Of a stretch of 64,000 nucleotides of DNA, positions 22,172-34,356 are shown one piece after another. Every line of letters starts with the position of its first letter. The first letter of the stretch is position 1. Under the pieces are notes generated by a model, which searched no databases, was not told the DNA's origin, and saw only the letters and a list, made by a program, of their open reading frames with translations. The stretch spans positions 40,304,901 through 40,368,900 of the forward strand of contig BTRK01000006.1 of assembly GCA_036245805.1 (NCBI GenBank), written 5' to 3'. This DNA is from Pristionchus mayeri. Lineage: Eukaryota; Nematoda; Chromadorea; Rhabditida; Neodiplogasteridae. A program made the position numbers and the translations under genes.

Positions 22172-22292
22172 ATGATTTCTTCTCAGGTCGCATTCGCTAA
22201 GGGGTAATCGTACGCCTGCGATGACCAAACCTTGACATTCTTCTGCAGTGGAAATAACTCGCAAGTAAAAATCTATCTTGTCCAGTTCTGTT
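22172..22292 (+). pseudogene. Orphan last exon of a thaumatin-like gene
   Basis: On the plus strand an acceptor-like TTCTTCTCAG is followed by a diverged copy of the last exon of the gene at 18749-20309. Readable pieces are SYACDDQTLTFFC and YLVQFC. A TAA interrupts it near 22202, and the normal stop after the last Cys is lost. No other thaumatin exons are near, so only this exon and its intron edge were duplicated and inverted. Confidence 0.75.
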
Positions 22293-22722
22293 CACAAATA
22301 CTTGTATTTTCACAGGATAAACAATTTTTCTCCGGTTCTATATCTGATGTTCAATCGTTTCCACAATTCGAAATATGAACAATATGTAATGTTTCACATG
22401 GTCAAGTCAAGAGGTTTGTGATGAAAAGGCATGAATGCTTATGAACAACGAAGTCAGTGAACAATATTAGTGTTCTCCATTCTGGTTCAGGTGGTTCTGG
22501 TGATTGTGTCTTGCTGCCATATACCACCCCATTCCCTTAACACCAAACTTTGCGATTTATCTTTCATGAGCTTTGTCAATCCGGAGAGTATGCGTATGTT
22601 ACTGTGTTAAAGGAGCTCCAAGTGGGAAATGAATCGACACGCGTAATCTACCGTTAAGAATGCACATGATCAGTTCTGTAATATAAGTGAATAGCAGGTG
22701 GTCAACTTCCAGATATTTTAGC

Positions 22723-22966
22723 ATGACATTCAGAAAGGAGTATTTGACATCATATCTGACAATCGACGAGATCGTGGTTAATCTGATCTGAACCGTCAGA
22801 GACAAATAATTTGACACTTTTCAGCACTCGTACTGGAGAAACGTTGCCAATTTGTTTACTCAATACTTCGTAAGCAAATTCACTGATGCCAAAACTGTAA
22901 GAAGAAAGGGCAGCTGACTGAAATATAGGCATTGATTCAAAAGAAGTTCCACTCTGTCTGTTCAGT
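22723..22966. repeat. Second copy of the coding-like block
   Basis: It is nearly identical to 18355-18535 but about 60 bases longer in the middle. The minus strand is open for 60 codons (MPIFQSAALSSYSFGISEF, later KLFVSDGSDQINHDL). It could be one exon of an unknown protein. Confidence 0.45.
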
Positions 22967-23193
22967 TTCTCTCGAAAGAAACAAGTACAAGTGTACTTGT
23001 AGTTTTCTCACTCAAATTATAGCGTTTTGATTGAACAAATGGCGTGCTCATGTTGCGATACTGATCTTCAGTGTTTGAAATCACAAGATTTTAGTCGGAA
23101 GCGTGCGTGGTCCCTGGGAGGTGCAATCTTCTCGCGTCTCATTTGTAATTATCTGCCTGGATTCAAGTTTGCATTGCAAGAGCGAGTGCATTC

Positions 23194-25050
23194 TTGATGA
23201 ATATTTCGCGCCTACAGTTGATCCTGTCTACTCAGTCATCCTTGCGGGAACTATTAGGCTGTTGCAAAGGCTTTTGCAATCCTAAGCTTTTCTATAATTA
23301 TTGCAAGGAGAAATTGAGTACTCCCAAGACCACTCCTTCTGGAATCGTTGATTCTGATGGTTCCGTACTGACATCTAATGACCAGAAGTGTGTAGCTTTT
23401 GAAAAATTCTTTTCTTCTGTCTTTAGCCCTCCCCAATCGTCCCCACTCCCTCTCCCTTCCCCTTCTTTCATTTTCGATCTCCCTTCAATTTCTTACGTGG
23501 ATGTTATCTGTGCACTTAGTAAGCTTGCCCCCAAAGTGAATGTTACTCCCGACACTATTCCCAGTATAGTTCTTTCGAGGTGTAGATTGCCTGTTGTATC
23601 TCCTCTCCTTACTATTTTTAACAAGTCTCTGCTTACCTCCCAAGTGCCATTTCAATGGCGTCAAGCTTTAGTTAAACCCATTCCTAAAAAATCTAGTAAC
23701 TCTATAACAGATTTTCGTCCTATTTCACTTACTTCATCTGTGTGTAAAGTTTTTGAGAAGATTATCATAGGTAAAATTACGGCGTTTCTTGACCAGAACA
23801 ACTTATTTGACCCTCACCAATCTGGTTTCAGAAATTGTAGATCAACTTCCACTAATCTTGCTGAGACTTATGCACATTATCTCCGCATCTCTAAGCATGG
23901 CTCTCCTTTTGACACAATTTACATAAATTTCAGAAAAGCTTTTGATTCTATTGATCATAGATTATTGTTACATAAATTGTCCGAGTTAGGCATCTCTAAT
24001 CACATTGTATCATGGTTCCATTCATATCTCTCTGGTCGTACGCAATCCGTATTTATTGACACTTCATTTTCCCCACCATCCCCGGTCATATCTGGCGTGC
24101 CACAGGGATCTTGTCTCGGGCCTCTCCTCTTCATCTTATTTATCAATGATATCTGTGTAAAATTCCCGGCCTCCATTTATTATTCTGTGTATGCAGACGA
24201 CCTCAAGTTGTTCGCTGAAGCCCCTCTGTTCTCAGATGACTTGCAATCCGCTCTAGATATTGTTTCTAACTGGTCCTCGCAGTGGAATCTTGGCGTTTCT
24301 GAAACTAAATGTCACATTGTTCACTATGGCCGACATAATCCCCGTAAACTATTCACCATTAATGGTGTTATCTTAAACGAGCCTAGCAATGACCCAAGTA
24401 AATGCATCATTAAAGATCTAGGAGTGCATTTCTCCCCTTCTCTTTCTTTCTCATCCCATATTAATAAAATTATTTCTAAAGCCCGTACCAAATCTAATCT
24501 AATTTTTAAATCCTTTCGTAGCAATTCTATTGAGTTATATCTCAAATCGTATAATACTTTCATCCTCCCAAATCTCGAATATTGCTCCATTATCTGGAAT
24601 CCTATACATAGTGTAGCATTGACTAAAGAGCTTGAAAGAGTTCAGCGTGACTATACCCGCAGAATGTATGTACGCTGTTCCCTCCCTCCTATATCATATA
24701 AGCATCGGCTCCATGAGCTTAATCTAATGACTTTAGAACGCCGTAGGTTCATAATTGATATATTATTCCTCCATTCGATTATCCACAGCCGTTATTCTCT
24801 TGATATTTCTTCTCTACTTACACGCGCGCCACTCACTCGCCCCCTCAGAAATGCACACCCACTTCGTATATCTTTACCTTTCATACCAAATAATTCTAGT
24901 TCCACTCTTGTATCTAGAACCATGTCCATTTGGAATGCTCTTCCCATAGAATATGTTAGTTCTTCGCATAGTGTATTTTCTAGTTACATCCGTTCACAAC
25001 CCCCCACTTTTTATCCCCCGTCTATTATTGCCACTTGGCTTGATCTTTGA
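23194..25050 (+). pseudogene. LINE reverse transcriptase, long open frame, catalytic Asp lost
   Basis: The open frame has 618 codons, but the first about 28 come from the host mariner-type element and the flank, so the natural start is gone. RT blocks are clear: KPIPKK and FRPISLTS (block 2), QSGFR, motif A as YINFRKAFDSIDH (residues 243-255), SGVPQGSCLGPLLF, YADD at residues 333-336, and the downstream SNWSSQWNLGVSETK. In motif A the first Asp of the usual LDFSKAFD, one of the metal-binding catalytic residues, is Asn (codon AAT at 23926-23928). The type is closest to the Jockey/CR1/L2 group. The enzyme copies element RNA at a nick in the target DNA. This copy is most likely inactive despite its open frame. 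Confidence 0.85.
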
Positions 25051-26021
25051 TCCCGTCCCCTCCCCTACCCTTGCTGCCTAGCAACCTTCAACCGATTCGA
25101 TCCAATCGACGGACATCCGTTTCTTGTATACCCTCTCGTTATTTCTTGAACTCCCACCTAACGGAATAAACGAATGAATGAATGAATGAAAAGTCTTGTG
25201 GTTTTTTGTGTCAGTTTAGGGATATGCTTGAACTTTGCTCACGTATATTTCAATCAAAGCGATCGTGCAACCAACAAAAGCAATTATGATTAACCCAATT
25301 GCAAAAAAAGCACAAAATTTAGATTTAAATTTATTTATCTAGATATTTGAAGGGAAAATTCATGAAACAACTTCATAATGTTGGGTGAGAAGTACCACTG
25401 ATGTTCTTTCAAAAAATAGGTTAGACCTGTCATATGAGTGGGTTTGAACCAAATTACATGATAGCAAGAATATGAGCAGACCCAGGCTGCATGTGACTTG
25501 TACCTGCTTTTCTGAATGGAAGACCAAGCATACAGTCTCCGTCATAAGTGCGCTGTATGCTCCCACGAAGAGGCTATATCCTCATAAGAAATGTTGGGGC
25601 CTGCTTGTTTCCCCTTTCAGAAAATCTGAATTCCTCATTTTTCAGAAATATGCAAAATGAACGCAGAAATGCAACATGCAGTTATTTTGCAGATCAACTC
25701 ATTCCTCGAAACTTCCAGGATCCATAAGAAAAATTATGTATAGGGTAAAGATGGGAGCTTTACATAACCACCAGGAATTGAGCGTTCATGCATCAGTGGA
25801 AACAGAATGTTGAGAAATATTGCGTTTTCGATGGATGAATTTTAGTAATTTTAACTGGATCCTGTCCTCGCCTCTCTGATTGGGCAATGCTGATAGTGTG
25901 CGCATATGAAAGAGTATGCAAGGCCTCATTAGCAATCAATATCCCGAAGTTCGTCTATCAATCCAACAGGAAGATGGAAGACAAAATATCAAAATTCCAC
26001 AGGACTTTTGCAACAACCTAA
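23254..26021. mobile_element. Mariner-type element interrupted by a LINE
   Basis: Outer ends TTAGGCTGTTGCAAAGGCTT (left) and TTAGGTTGTTGCAAAAGTCC (inward from the right) lie between TA sites (23252-23253 and 26022-26023). From 25191 to 26021 the sequence is the diverged reverse complement of the element at 21015-21925. The LINE entered beside the left terminal repeat, so only about 25 bases of that end remain on the left side. Confidence 0.8.
23276..25190 (+). mobile_element. 5'-truncated non-LTR retrotransposon
   Basis: The insert contains the reverse transcriptase frame 23281-25050 and ends with four GAATGAAT-type repeats (25167-25189). A short repeat tail in place of poly(A) is known from CR1/L2-like LINEs. 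No endonuclease domain or first frame is present, the usual 5' truncation of target-primed insertion. The right junction resumes the host element at AAAAGTCTTG. Confidence 0.85.
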
Positions 26022-26023
26022 TA

Positions 26024-27032
26024 CTTCATGTCTGCTCAGATGGAAATGGCTCAAATGACAGCTTGGCTCGAGTTGGCGGTCTCTACCGTTGCCACTCCAC
26101 TTTCACTACTCCTCCTCTATGCTTTCTTACTTCCTCACTCAATACAGGAGCAAAGTTAGATACAGTTGCGCCGGAAAGTATTGATACCTTTTTCACTTTT
26201 GTTATAAAGTGAGAAGCTGCCTTCGGCCCATATCAATCTCTATCATTAAGTGTCTCTTTCAGTGTATGTCCCTGGACGGTGCGAGTCTTAAGCGGAATAG
26301 TTTATGAGAGATGGCAAGAGTAATGTGAGAGAGAATGGGGGAACAGATGAAAAGCGTAAGGATGGAACGTGGACTGTGGTTCTAGAGGGGAAACGATGTT
26401 CTAGCAACATTAGCTCGAGGATACTGTAGCTCTGCCATCAGGGCGCGGCTTTTCCCTTTTATACTTTCTTGAGTGGGGCGGGGTGATCAGTCCTGCCTGC
26501 AGGCTCTCTGCAAAGGTTCAATTTAGATCAGAGATTAACTGTTTCAGAGAGACCCTTGTTAGAGAAAGAGAGGGAACAGAGAAGTCAGCTGAATGGAGAG
26601 GCTAGACGATCAGCCGATCGTCTAAAGTGTGCGATCACTATAGAGGTTAGTAGGCTGCGCCTTGAGAGAGTGTCCTGAGATGGATTGTGCAATCTGAGGA
26701 AATGCTAGAGTTTGACTGCTTCTTACTGAGAGTTTTGGTTCTTACTGCGATTCACTGTTTATTGATTAAAGTGATCTACTCCTACTGTTACAATAACTTT
26801 AGCGCCGATTAATTTAGCATTTGGTTGTTGTGGCACATACTAAATCCATCGAAGAATACGATGTGAGTATTGCGTCATCAGTTGCATCATCACTGATTGC
26901 GTAGTGATGACGCAATCGAATTTCACTTATTCAAACAGGCGTTATTCTTATATAGATTTTTTCCAGCTTACCAAACTTTCTGACGTTGGAGGTTGGACCA
27001 ACACCTATCCAGAATAAAAATTTGAAGTTGCT
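26024..27032. other. Intergenic
   Basis: No gene is recognised. A perfect short inverted repeat, ATTGCGTCATCA / TGATGACGCAAT, lies at 26873-26925, with CATCATCACTGA between the arms. GA-rich tracts run from 26270 to 26600. Confidence 0.4.
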
Positions 27033-27911
27033 GCTCGGTCGCACAGTTGCTACAGCCTTGCTGCAAAAACGTGGTCGCAAATTCAGAACTCGGCTTATAG
27101 ACATGCTAGGGGCTCGATTAAAGCATCAAAATGATCGTCATAATAAATACAGAGGATCCTGAGAGTATGACAACAATATCTCAACATTTGCCCTCAGGGC
27201 AAAAAAAATCACTTTTTCACATGATCACTATTTGAAGATTCATAACTATGCAGAAACTGTATATAAAAATCTGGTTTTTATTTAGTCATGTTGATAATGT
27301 TGTATATATACGATTCCCAACTTTTTAGAGTGTTTGGAATTATTGCCTGCCCGCGGCGATCGTTTATCGGAGGTGCGCCGTGGTCCTGATTGCATGACCC
27401 TTCGATAACGTTTGTGAGATAGTTAAGGAAAAATCATGTTAGTGTGTCTACAAGTCCAACATGTTCTGGAGAACTAATCCCTAACTTTTTGAAATGTTTT
27501 AACAACTTTGGGCACGGTTGGAGATAGAGAGCAGACGAAAACAGCGGGCCGGGGACTCGAGAGTGCCTCCGAAAAACGATCGCCGCGGAGAGGAAAGATA
27601 TCCAAACACTCTAAAAAGTTGGGAATCGTATATATACAACATTATGAACATGAATAAGCAAAAACCAGAGGTTTATATACTGTTTCTACATAGTTATGAA
27701 TCTCCAAAAAGTGGTCATGTGAAAAAGTGATTCTTTCATGCCCTGAGGGCAAATATTGATCGATCGTTTTTATATTCTCAGGATAATCGGGAATTGTGAT
27801 GACGATCATTATTATGCTTTGAACGAGTATCTGGTTAGTGTAGAAGTCGAGTTCTGAATTTGCGACCACGTTTTTGCAGAAAGGCTGCAGCAACTGTGCG
27901 ACCGAGCAGTC
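27033..27911. mobile_element. Foldback element, ~0.88 kb
   Basis: The arms 27033-27400 and 27530-27911 are diverged reverse complements (outer ends TGCTCGGTCGCACAGTTGCT and its complement near 27886-27910). The centre is GC-rich with the repeated CGGCGATCGTTT. No duplication at the edges could be fixed and no transposase is present. It is probably a non-autonomous DNA element. Confidence 0.65.
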
Positions 27912-28244
27912 ACCGTTTCCTTTCCTCAAGCACACTGTAGACCAGTTTTTTCATCATTATATGAACAAGCAAGTTTTGTTCTACCACTGATATTGTGGGC
28001 TAATAGGCAGACCAAGATCAACACGGTCATAGAATCCGACATTTTTCAGGCTACCCCCTCAAAAATAAGGGAGTACAGCATCTTTTTCAAAATCGATGCC
28101 AGAACTTTTCCAATGGTGTCTGCCTTCCTAACTTTGGTCCTTGACTCCAAGAAAAATACGGAGGATATTGATTTTTTGACCAACCGTGACCGCTACCCAA
28201 CTGCTACGTTATCTCATGGACGTCTCTTAATTATAAAATAGAAT
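27912..28244. other. Intergenic, no gene recognised
   Basis: An open frame of 82 codons (27993-28241, plus) has no recognisable motif and no paralogue in the window. I do not call it. Confidence 0.4.
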
Positions 28245-29259
28245 ATAAAATTGATATAAAATTATTTATTGGATTAGTATATTACGATCATCGCATGGTA
28301 AATTCCGTAGATGATGAATTTTCATGATGCATGAACTTGATCCAGCACAGCGATCTCATGTAGAAGGATATTTTATATTTTTGGAATAGATAAAGTCCAC
28401 ATTTTGTGCTATCAACGGTTTATCTTCGGTTGAGCAACCTGGAATGACAGGCCTTCATGATTCTTTTCCTTCATGACCTTCAATAATCTCACCGCACATA
28501 ATAAATTCAAAGTTTGCCTCTTGATATCATTGAATTCTGAGAATCTCCATTTAGAGAAGAAGTAGAGATCATGTATGCATCTTCAATGTTAGCAAAATAT
28601 AAGGCTCAAGCAGAATACTCTTGAAATATGGGAGAGCAAAATTTGAATGAAAAAGAGGAACGATTTCCATCCAAATTAGGAGCGAAGGATAAGTGAGAAA
28701 GAAATCTATAGAGGAGATCTCATTCTCTTACGGTAGATACGACCTGACACGTCGCAAGTTTGTTATTGAGAAATTTAAGGCTTCTCCCCTTCCTCTCTTC
28801 TCCCCTGATCAATATCTTCATGACGTATGGCAACGCTGAAGAAGATAAAGGGGGAGTGAAGAGAGAAGAATTGAAATGGTGCGAATGAGAGTCATGAGGA
28901 AGGTGATATACAATTGCATGGATAATCAAGCAAATTAGGAAAGAATATGAGGAGATAGAAGTATGAAAGTTGCATTGTGATCTCATTCCATCCGTACGGA
29001 TAACGTATTATGACGGTTAATGCAGTGTTTTCACGGCTTGATTTATTGCTTCATCGGCTTATCGTTGATCTCTCGGAGAGGTCAGCTCCTTCCCACTGGC
29101 CACTAATTAGACTGTAAATGCGCCTGCGCACCCAGCTTGGAAGCCTCCATAAAAGGATGAAGGTTCCGAATTACACCATTGCATCACAATAAAAGAGTCG
29201 AGCAAGTTTCTCTCATTCATTAGCTTCTGTGTTCCCCTGCTCTACACCCTTCGCTCCTG
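28245..29259 (+). repeat. Flank and upstream blocks of unit C
   Basis: It matches the corresponding blocks of units A and B in order: the minus-strand spliced block (28290-28500, here with a shifted frame), the TGTATGCATCTTCAATG block (28560-28690) and the promoter region (28730-29255). It includes CATAAAAGG near 29150. Confidence 0.7.
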
Positions 29260-30462
29260 ATGCCTCCTTTCACGTCTCCTAAGAATTGCGTCGACTCGAT
29301 GGAACACAAAGGTGAGTCTATCTGACGCGATAAATGAAATTTACTGGTTTTCAGCGCGGGCAATGGTTCGCGCACAGTCGATAATTCCTCTTCACATGCG
29401 CGATTCTCCCATTTCGAGCAATAAGAGAAGGAAGGAAATGAAGAGGATTGTGAAGACGAGAATGGCCGAGATAATTGAGGTGGGTTAATTAGCAAATTTG
29501 CCTTACAATATAAATTGTTCACTCGTATTTTGTTCGATCTAATGCAGTGTTAATGCAGTGTTTTCACGGCTTGATATTTTGTTTGATCTATCCATGTACT
29601 AACATTTAGTACAAATGTGTCAATCAAGACGAATAATTGAAATGATCCCTTGTAGAAGTACTCCGATCTCCCTACTGCCCGTGCTATTCAAGCAGATTGG
29701 GAGAGACGGAAAGTCGCATGGGAAAGAGAAAGGAAGAGGAAAATGTCAAGAAGAGACGAACTCCGAATCACTCTGGCTGTTGGCGACCTTCGATTCAAGG
29801 CCCATCAGACTGTGAGTCACTTACCGCAATCTGACAAGACCTTACTATAGTAATGAATGAATTTTGCAATTTGTTGAGAATTCAGGACTGTCACTTACTG
29901 TATCATGATACTACTTCGTTAGCTCCAGAAGTGTTAGATATTACATTTCCAACAAAATCTGATCTCGAAGGTTCCATTATTTTTTCAAGATCTCCCGAGC
30001 TGAAGTTGAAATCGAGACATGGAAGAATGAATCTGCACTTTAAATGCTCGAGATCAACCTGAAGGAGCGAATCGAGTAGTGAGTTATTATGGAATTGAAT
30101 TCCATTTATTCATTAATAGTTATTTAGTTTTGTAATTATTAAACGAAATTCCGATGTTTTCAGTGAGTTGAAGAGACAGTGCGCGAAGAAATCGGGCCTC
30201 GATGTCAGTGAGATCAAGGAAGATCACCGAATGGAGAAGAGAGAGGAAAGGTGAGAATCAGAGCATGAAATTCGGGTCACATTCTCGTAATTGTTTTTCT
30301 TTTTTTTTTCGCAATTCTGGCGGAGTGACATGAATGAAGATGTTTTAGTTGCAGTTCATTGAGTCAATCTATTTCAGCGATGCGAAACTCCGAATGGAAT
30401 CGGAGCCAGATGAGAGTATGGATGACGAACTATTCGCTTTTTTGAATGGAGAAGATGATTGA
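29260..30462 (+). pseudogene. Unrecognised charged protein family, copy C with nonsense codon
   Basis: All six exons and splice sites are present (29260-29311, 29355-29479, 29656-29811, 29990-30078, 30164-30250, 30378-30462) and keep phase. In exon 4, however, the codon that is AAA in copy A and GAA in copy B is TAA (30041-30043). It cuts the product to 128 residues, before the rest of the helical region and the acidic tail. The rest of the sequence is as close to copy A as the intact copies are to each other, so the loss is recent. A short product could still be made. Confidence 0.75.
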
Positions 30463-30479
30463 AAGTTCTGATCAATCTT

Positions 30480-32340
30480 ACAATATAATATTATTATTAC
30501 TGATATTTAAATTAATATTATGATAGTTTGATAAAATTCAAGAATTAATCTTTTTTTGTTGAATTTGTGTTCATGTCACAGCCTCACTAACACTCATTTC
30601 CTATTTTTCCTCAGATGTGTGATTTATATATTTCCATGAAATCTAAACGACCTTCAGATTCATTGCTCTATGTCGATGTTCAGTCATATTGATTGCAAAC
30701 CGAACCCTTTTCAGACATAGACTGAATTTTGAAAGCGAAGTGAAGCAAAAAAATTTCATTTGAAAAGATTACATATTGAAAACTATAATATTACAACAAT
30801 TTATTCGTACCATGCAATATGAAAATGCAACGAAAATGTAAATCTATATAATTCAAAAAATATGCTACAATGGTCCCGAAAAGCAGTAGTTTGGTGACAA
30901 TTCTTCTTCCATGCTGAGACGATTCTCAATATTCCTTAGTTCTAATCCACTTGAGATCTCTGAAGCTGCAAACCGTTCACTGTGGAGTTTTTTTGGCCTG
31001 GAATAGCAAGTGTTTCGACCGATATCCATCCCTCTATATAATCAATTATATACCACCTTTTTTATTTCTTTATTCTTTGAATTGACACTCTCCATTTAGA
31101 AAAGGGAAAAGAGATGATGTATGCATCTGAAAAGTTAGCATATATTCGAGGGCACAACCGCTAATTTGAAAGAAATTAATGCGAAGCACGATTTGAATAA
31201 AGAATAGGAACGGTTGCCAGTCAAATGTTGAGTGAACGATAAAATTGTGAATTAGAGCTAGACAAGAGATCGCCTCTTATTCTAGACACGACCTGACACG
31301 TCGCAAGTTTGCTATCGAGAAATCGAAGGCTCCTCCTTGACCTCCTCTCTTCTCTCCTCATCAATATCTTCGTGGTGTGTGTCATCGCAGCAGCAGATTG
31401 GGTGAAGGTAGAGACCGCAGGCTCCGCCCACTTAGGAGGAGAAAGAGGAGCGTCGAAATCTGGTTCTCGAAATGACGCAACGAATACTTATCCAAAAAAT
31501 ATGGAAGAAATAGTTTTGGGTGCGTATGACTTGTGTCTACAAAACGACAGGGTTCCCGTTATGCATTATCTAATCTGAAATATCTAAAAAAGACCGATTT
31601 AGGGTTCTTAATAGGGAAATGGAAAGGTTCCGACGACAATTCTTAGCACGGGCATGGTGTGATGAATAGATCCTGATTTTTGGCGTCGATTGACACCGAG
31701 AACGTATTTTTTGGATTTTTTCCGATTAATCATTTCATTTCAAAGGTTTAAGCGCGTGCGCTAATGGAACTGCAAAGGGGCGGTGCTTCCTCTCTACTTG
31801 CTCGCTTATCTCTCACCCGGCGTGTGCAAAGAGCGCGCGCTCTAGAGGACCGCTGCCTTTCCTCTCCTCCTCGAGCAAAGCTCGATGCGAAGCTATGCTC
31901 AAAGTTTTGGAGAAACCAGGCAGAGCAGGGCTCCGCCCACTTCGCTCTCGTCCCGATTTCGACCCCCTTTCCGTTGTGACTCTTTCGAGGTGTTTTTGGG
32001 CCATAACTCGAGTAAAAGATTCGATATCGCCAAACGAAAAAAAGTATGACCTTATTGAGCCTCAAAGGGATAAATTAGACCCACAAATGACCCTGCCAAA
32101 GCAATTATGTCACCCACCTTCTAAGTGAAGGATAGGCGGTCTCTAAGTGAAGGATAGGTAGAGAGTACAAAGGGAGGAAAGGAGAATTGAAATAGAGCGA
32201 ACGATTTTTTAGCTTGTGAGATGCATGATATCGGCTTCATTGTTCTTTCAAGGAAAGTATGTATCCCCATTGACTGCACAAACATTCCTTACAGGCAATT
32301 TCCAGTGCTACGATATCATGATAAACGGTCAATGAGTTGC
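30480..32340. repeat. Decayed unit: flank and promoter blocks without the gene
   Basis: Positions 30870-31010, 31090-31300 and 31300-31420 are diverged forms of the same blocks in the same order. The promoter block reappears near 32150-32215 after about 700 bases of unrelated DNA (31430-32140). No exon of the gene follows. The intervening DNA holds several overlapping open frames but nothing recognisable. Confidence 0.5.
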
Positions 32341-32765
32341 TTGCCGTTTTCCCTTTCGCATCAACGAGACATACGAAATCCCGCGATTCAATCGTCATTC
32401 TGATCATACTTCGTGATGTTGTGGTGGTTTGACGCAACTGATGGCATTATCAATGATGTTATTACTCCAACCCCCTATTGATACACACGGGCTCCTACGT
32501 CAATCGTATAGTAGGTTCTACTCCGAGAATAAATAAGCTCCTACTGTTATGCACTATGAATGCACCGAACAGGAGGAGGACGAGTGGACAACAAAAAATG
32601 TAAGATCAAAGATCAATAAGGTCTGCGAAGGTTATTTTTTCTGGTCATTTCTCACTCCTCGTTGTGTTATTTTTACTTCTTCTTTACACATTACTGAGTT
32701 CTTAGCAGAGGGCTCGTGATAACATACAATATAATATTTATATTAAATTATTTATTGGATGAATA
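32341..32765. other. Intergenic, nothing recognised
   Basis: The last 60 bases (TAAATTATTTATTGGATGAA) match the sequence at 28258-28280, the start of unit C flank, and continue after the foldback element at 33803. The foldback therefore interrupted the start of another unit. Confidence 0.4.
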
Positions 32766-33800
32766 TCACGCCTCTCACGAGAGAATCGAGCTGAGACAGG
32801 GAATGGAGAGGACATCGTGAAATTAGTTCTAACCGGTTTTGGCCATCCTGGGGCATGCCTGAGTGATCCCCGAAGTCTTGTTGTGCAGACTTAATTTTGG
32901 ACCTTCCTGCACCGGGTTACTTTTCGGCATCACTGTGAGTTAAAGAGCCGATTTCTAGGAAACCGTGGCAGATAGAACAAAATTGACCTCTGAGTGACCC
33001 CGGCTCATTTTTCGAGCTCTATCGATCTAGGTAGCTCAAATCCTCAAAATGTACAGTTTAACCATGTTACATTCAAGGTCGATTTTCTCGAAAATGAATG
33101 GAAAGGTGCAGCTAAAATTTTAAGAGTGCATGCATCTTAACGAGAGCTGTCGAATGGGGTGCTGGCGCAGAAAATACGAACACTTGGGTGAGAGTTTCGC
33201 CTTTTAAACTTTCTCGGATCGTTTGAACATTCTTTTCAACAGAAAATTGGAAGGGACATCGATCATTCTTGGCCGCGCTGTCAGAAGAGAGCGGTGTGAG
33301 TCCCATTTGTCTGTTGAAAAGAAAGTTCAAACGATCCGGGAAAGTTTAAAAGGCGAAACTCTCATCGAAGTGTTCGTGTTTTCTGCGCCAGCACCTCATT
33401 CGACAACTCTCGTTAAGATGCTCTTAAAATATCTCTTAAAATATTAGCTGCACCTTTCCATTCGTTTTCGAGAAAATCAACCTTGATTATAGCGTGGTTA
33501 AAATGAACATTTTGAGGATTTGAACTATATAGATCGATAGAGCTCGAAAAATGAGCCGGGGTCACTCAGAGTTCAATTTTGCTCTATCTGACACTGTTTT
33601 CTAGAAATCGGCTCTTGAAGTGAATGATGCCGAAATGCGACCCGGTGCAGGAAGGTCCAAAATTAAGTCTGCACAACAAGACTTCGGGGATCACTCAGGC
33701 ATGCCCCAGGATGGCCAAAACCGGTTAGAACTCATTTCACGATTTCCTCTCCATTCCCAAGAACGGCTATTTTAGCTCGATTCTTTCGTGAGAGGCGTGA
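32766..33800. mobile_element. TA-flanked foldback element (TCACGCCTCTCACGAGAG ends)
   Basis: The 1035-bp palindromic element is flanked by TA (32764-32765 and 33801-33802). Its arms mirror each other over nearly the whole length around a centre near 33290. A further copy starts at 63436 and runs out of the window, and a lone terminus is at 17655. TA duplication suggests Tc1/mariner-type mobilisation. Confidence 0.8.
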
Positions 33801-33802
33801 TA

Positions 33803-34354
33803 TATTAAATTATCGATGCATGATACATCCCATAGAAAATGAATTCTCCAGCTGCATGAAATTGAACCAGCAAAGTGAGCTCATGTTGAAAACATTGGAT
33901 ATTTTTGGAATAGATAAAGTCCACATTTTGTGCTATCAACGGTTTTTCGAGGGTTGAGCAATCTGGAATGAAAGATCTTCATGATTCCTTTCCTTCATGA
34001 CCTCCAGAAATCTTACCACACATAATAAATTCTAAATTTTTCTACTTGATATCATTGAATTCTGAGAATCTCCATTTAGAGAAGAAGTAGAGATCATGTA
34101 TGCATCTTCAATGTTAGCAAAATATAAGGATCATGCAGAATACCCTTGAACATCCGAAATATGGGAGAGCAAAATTTGAATGAAAAAGAGGAACGATTTC
34201 CATCCAAATTAGGAGCGAAGGATAAGTGAGAAAGAAATCTATAGAGGAGATCTCATTCTCTTACGGTAGATACGACCTGACACGTCGCAAGTTTGTTATT
34301 GAGAAATCTAAGGCTTCTCTCCTTCCTCTCTTCTCTCCTGATCAATATCTTCAT
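33803..34354. repeat. Partial unit D, broken into a receptor gene
   Basis: It is collinear with 28265-28815 (flank block, the TATGCATCTTCAATG block, then the start of the promoter block). The match stops within the sequence AATATCTTCAT at 34354, and chemoreceptor exons follow at once. Confidence 0.75.
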
Positions 34355-34356
34355 AG

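Noticed and set aside
31748..32065. Overlapping open frames on both strands, Arg- and Ser-rich
   Set aside because: GC-rich low-complexity DNA opens several frames at once. None has a motif or splice context.
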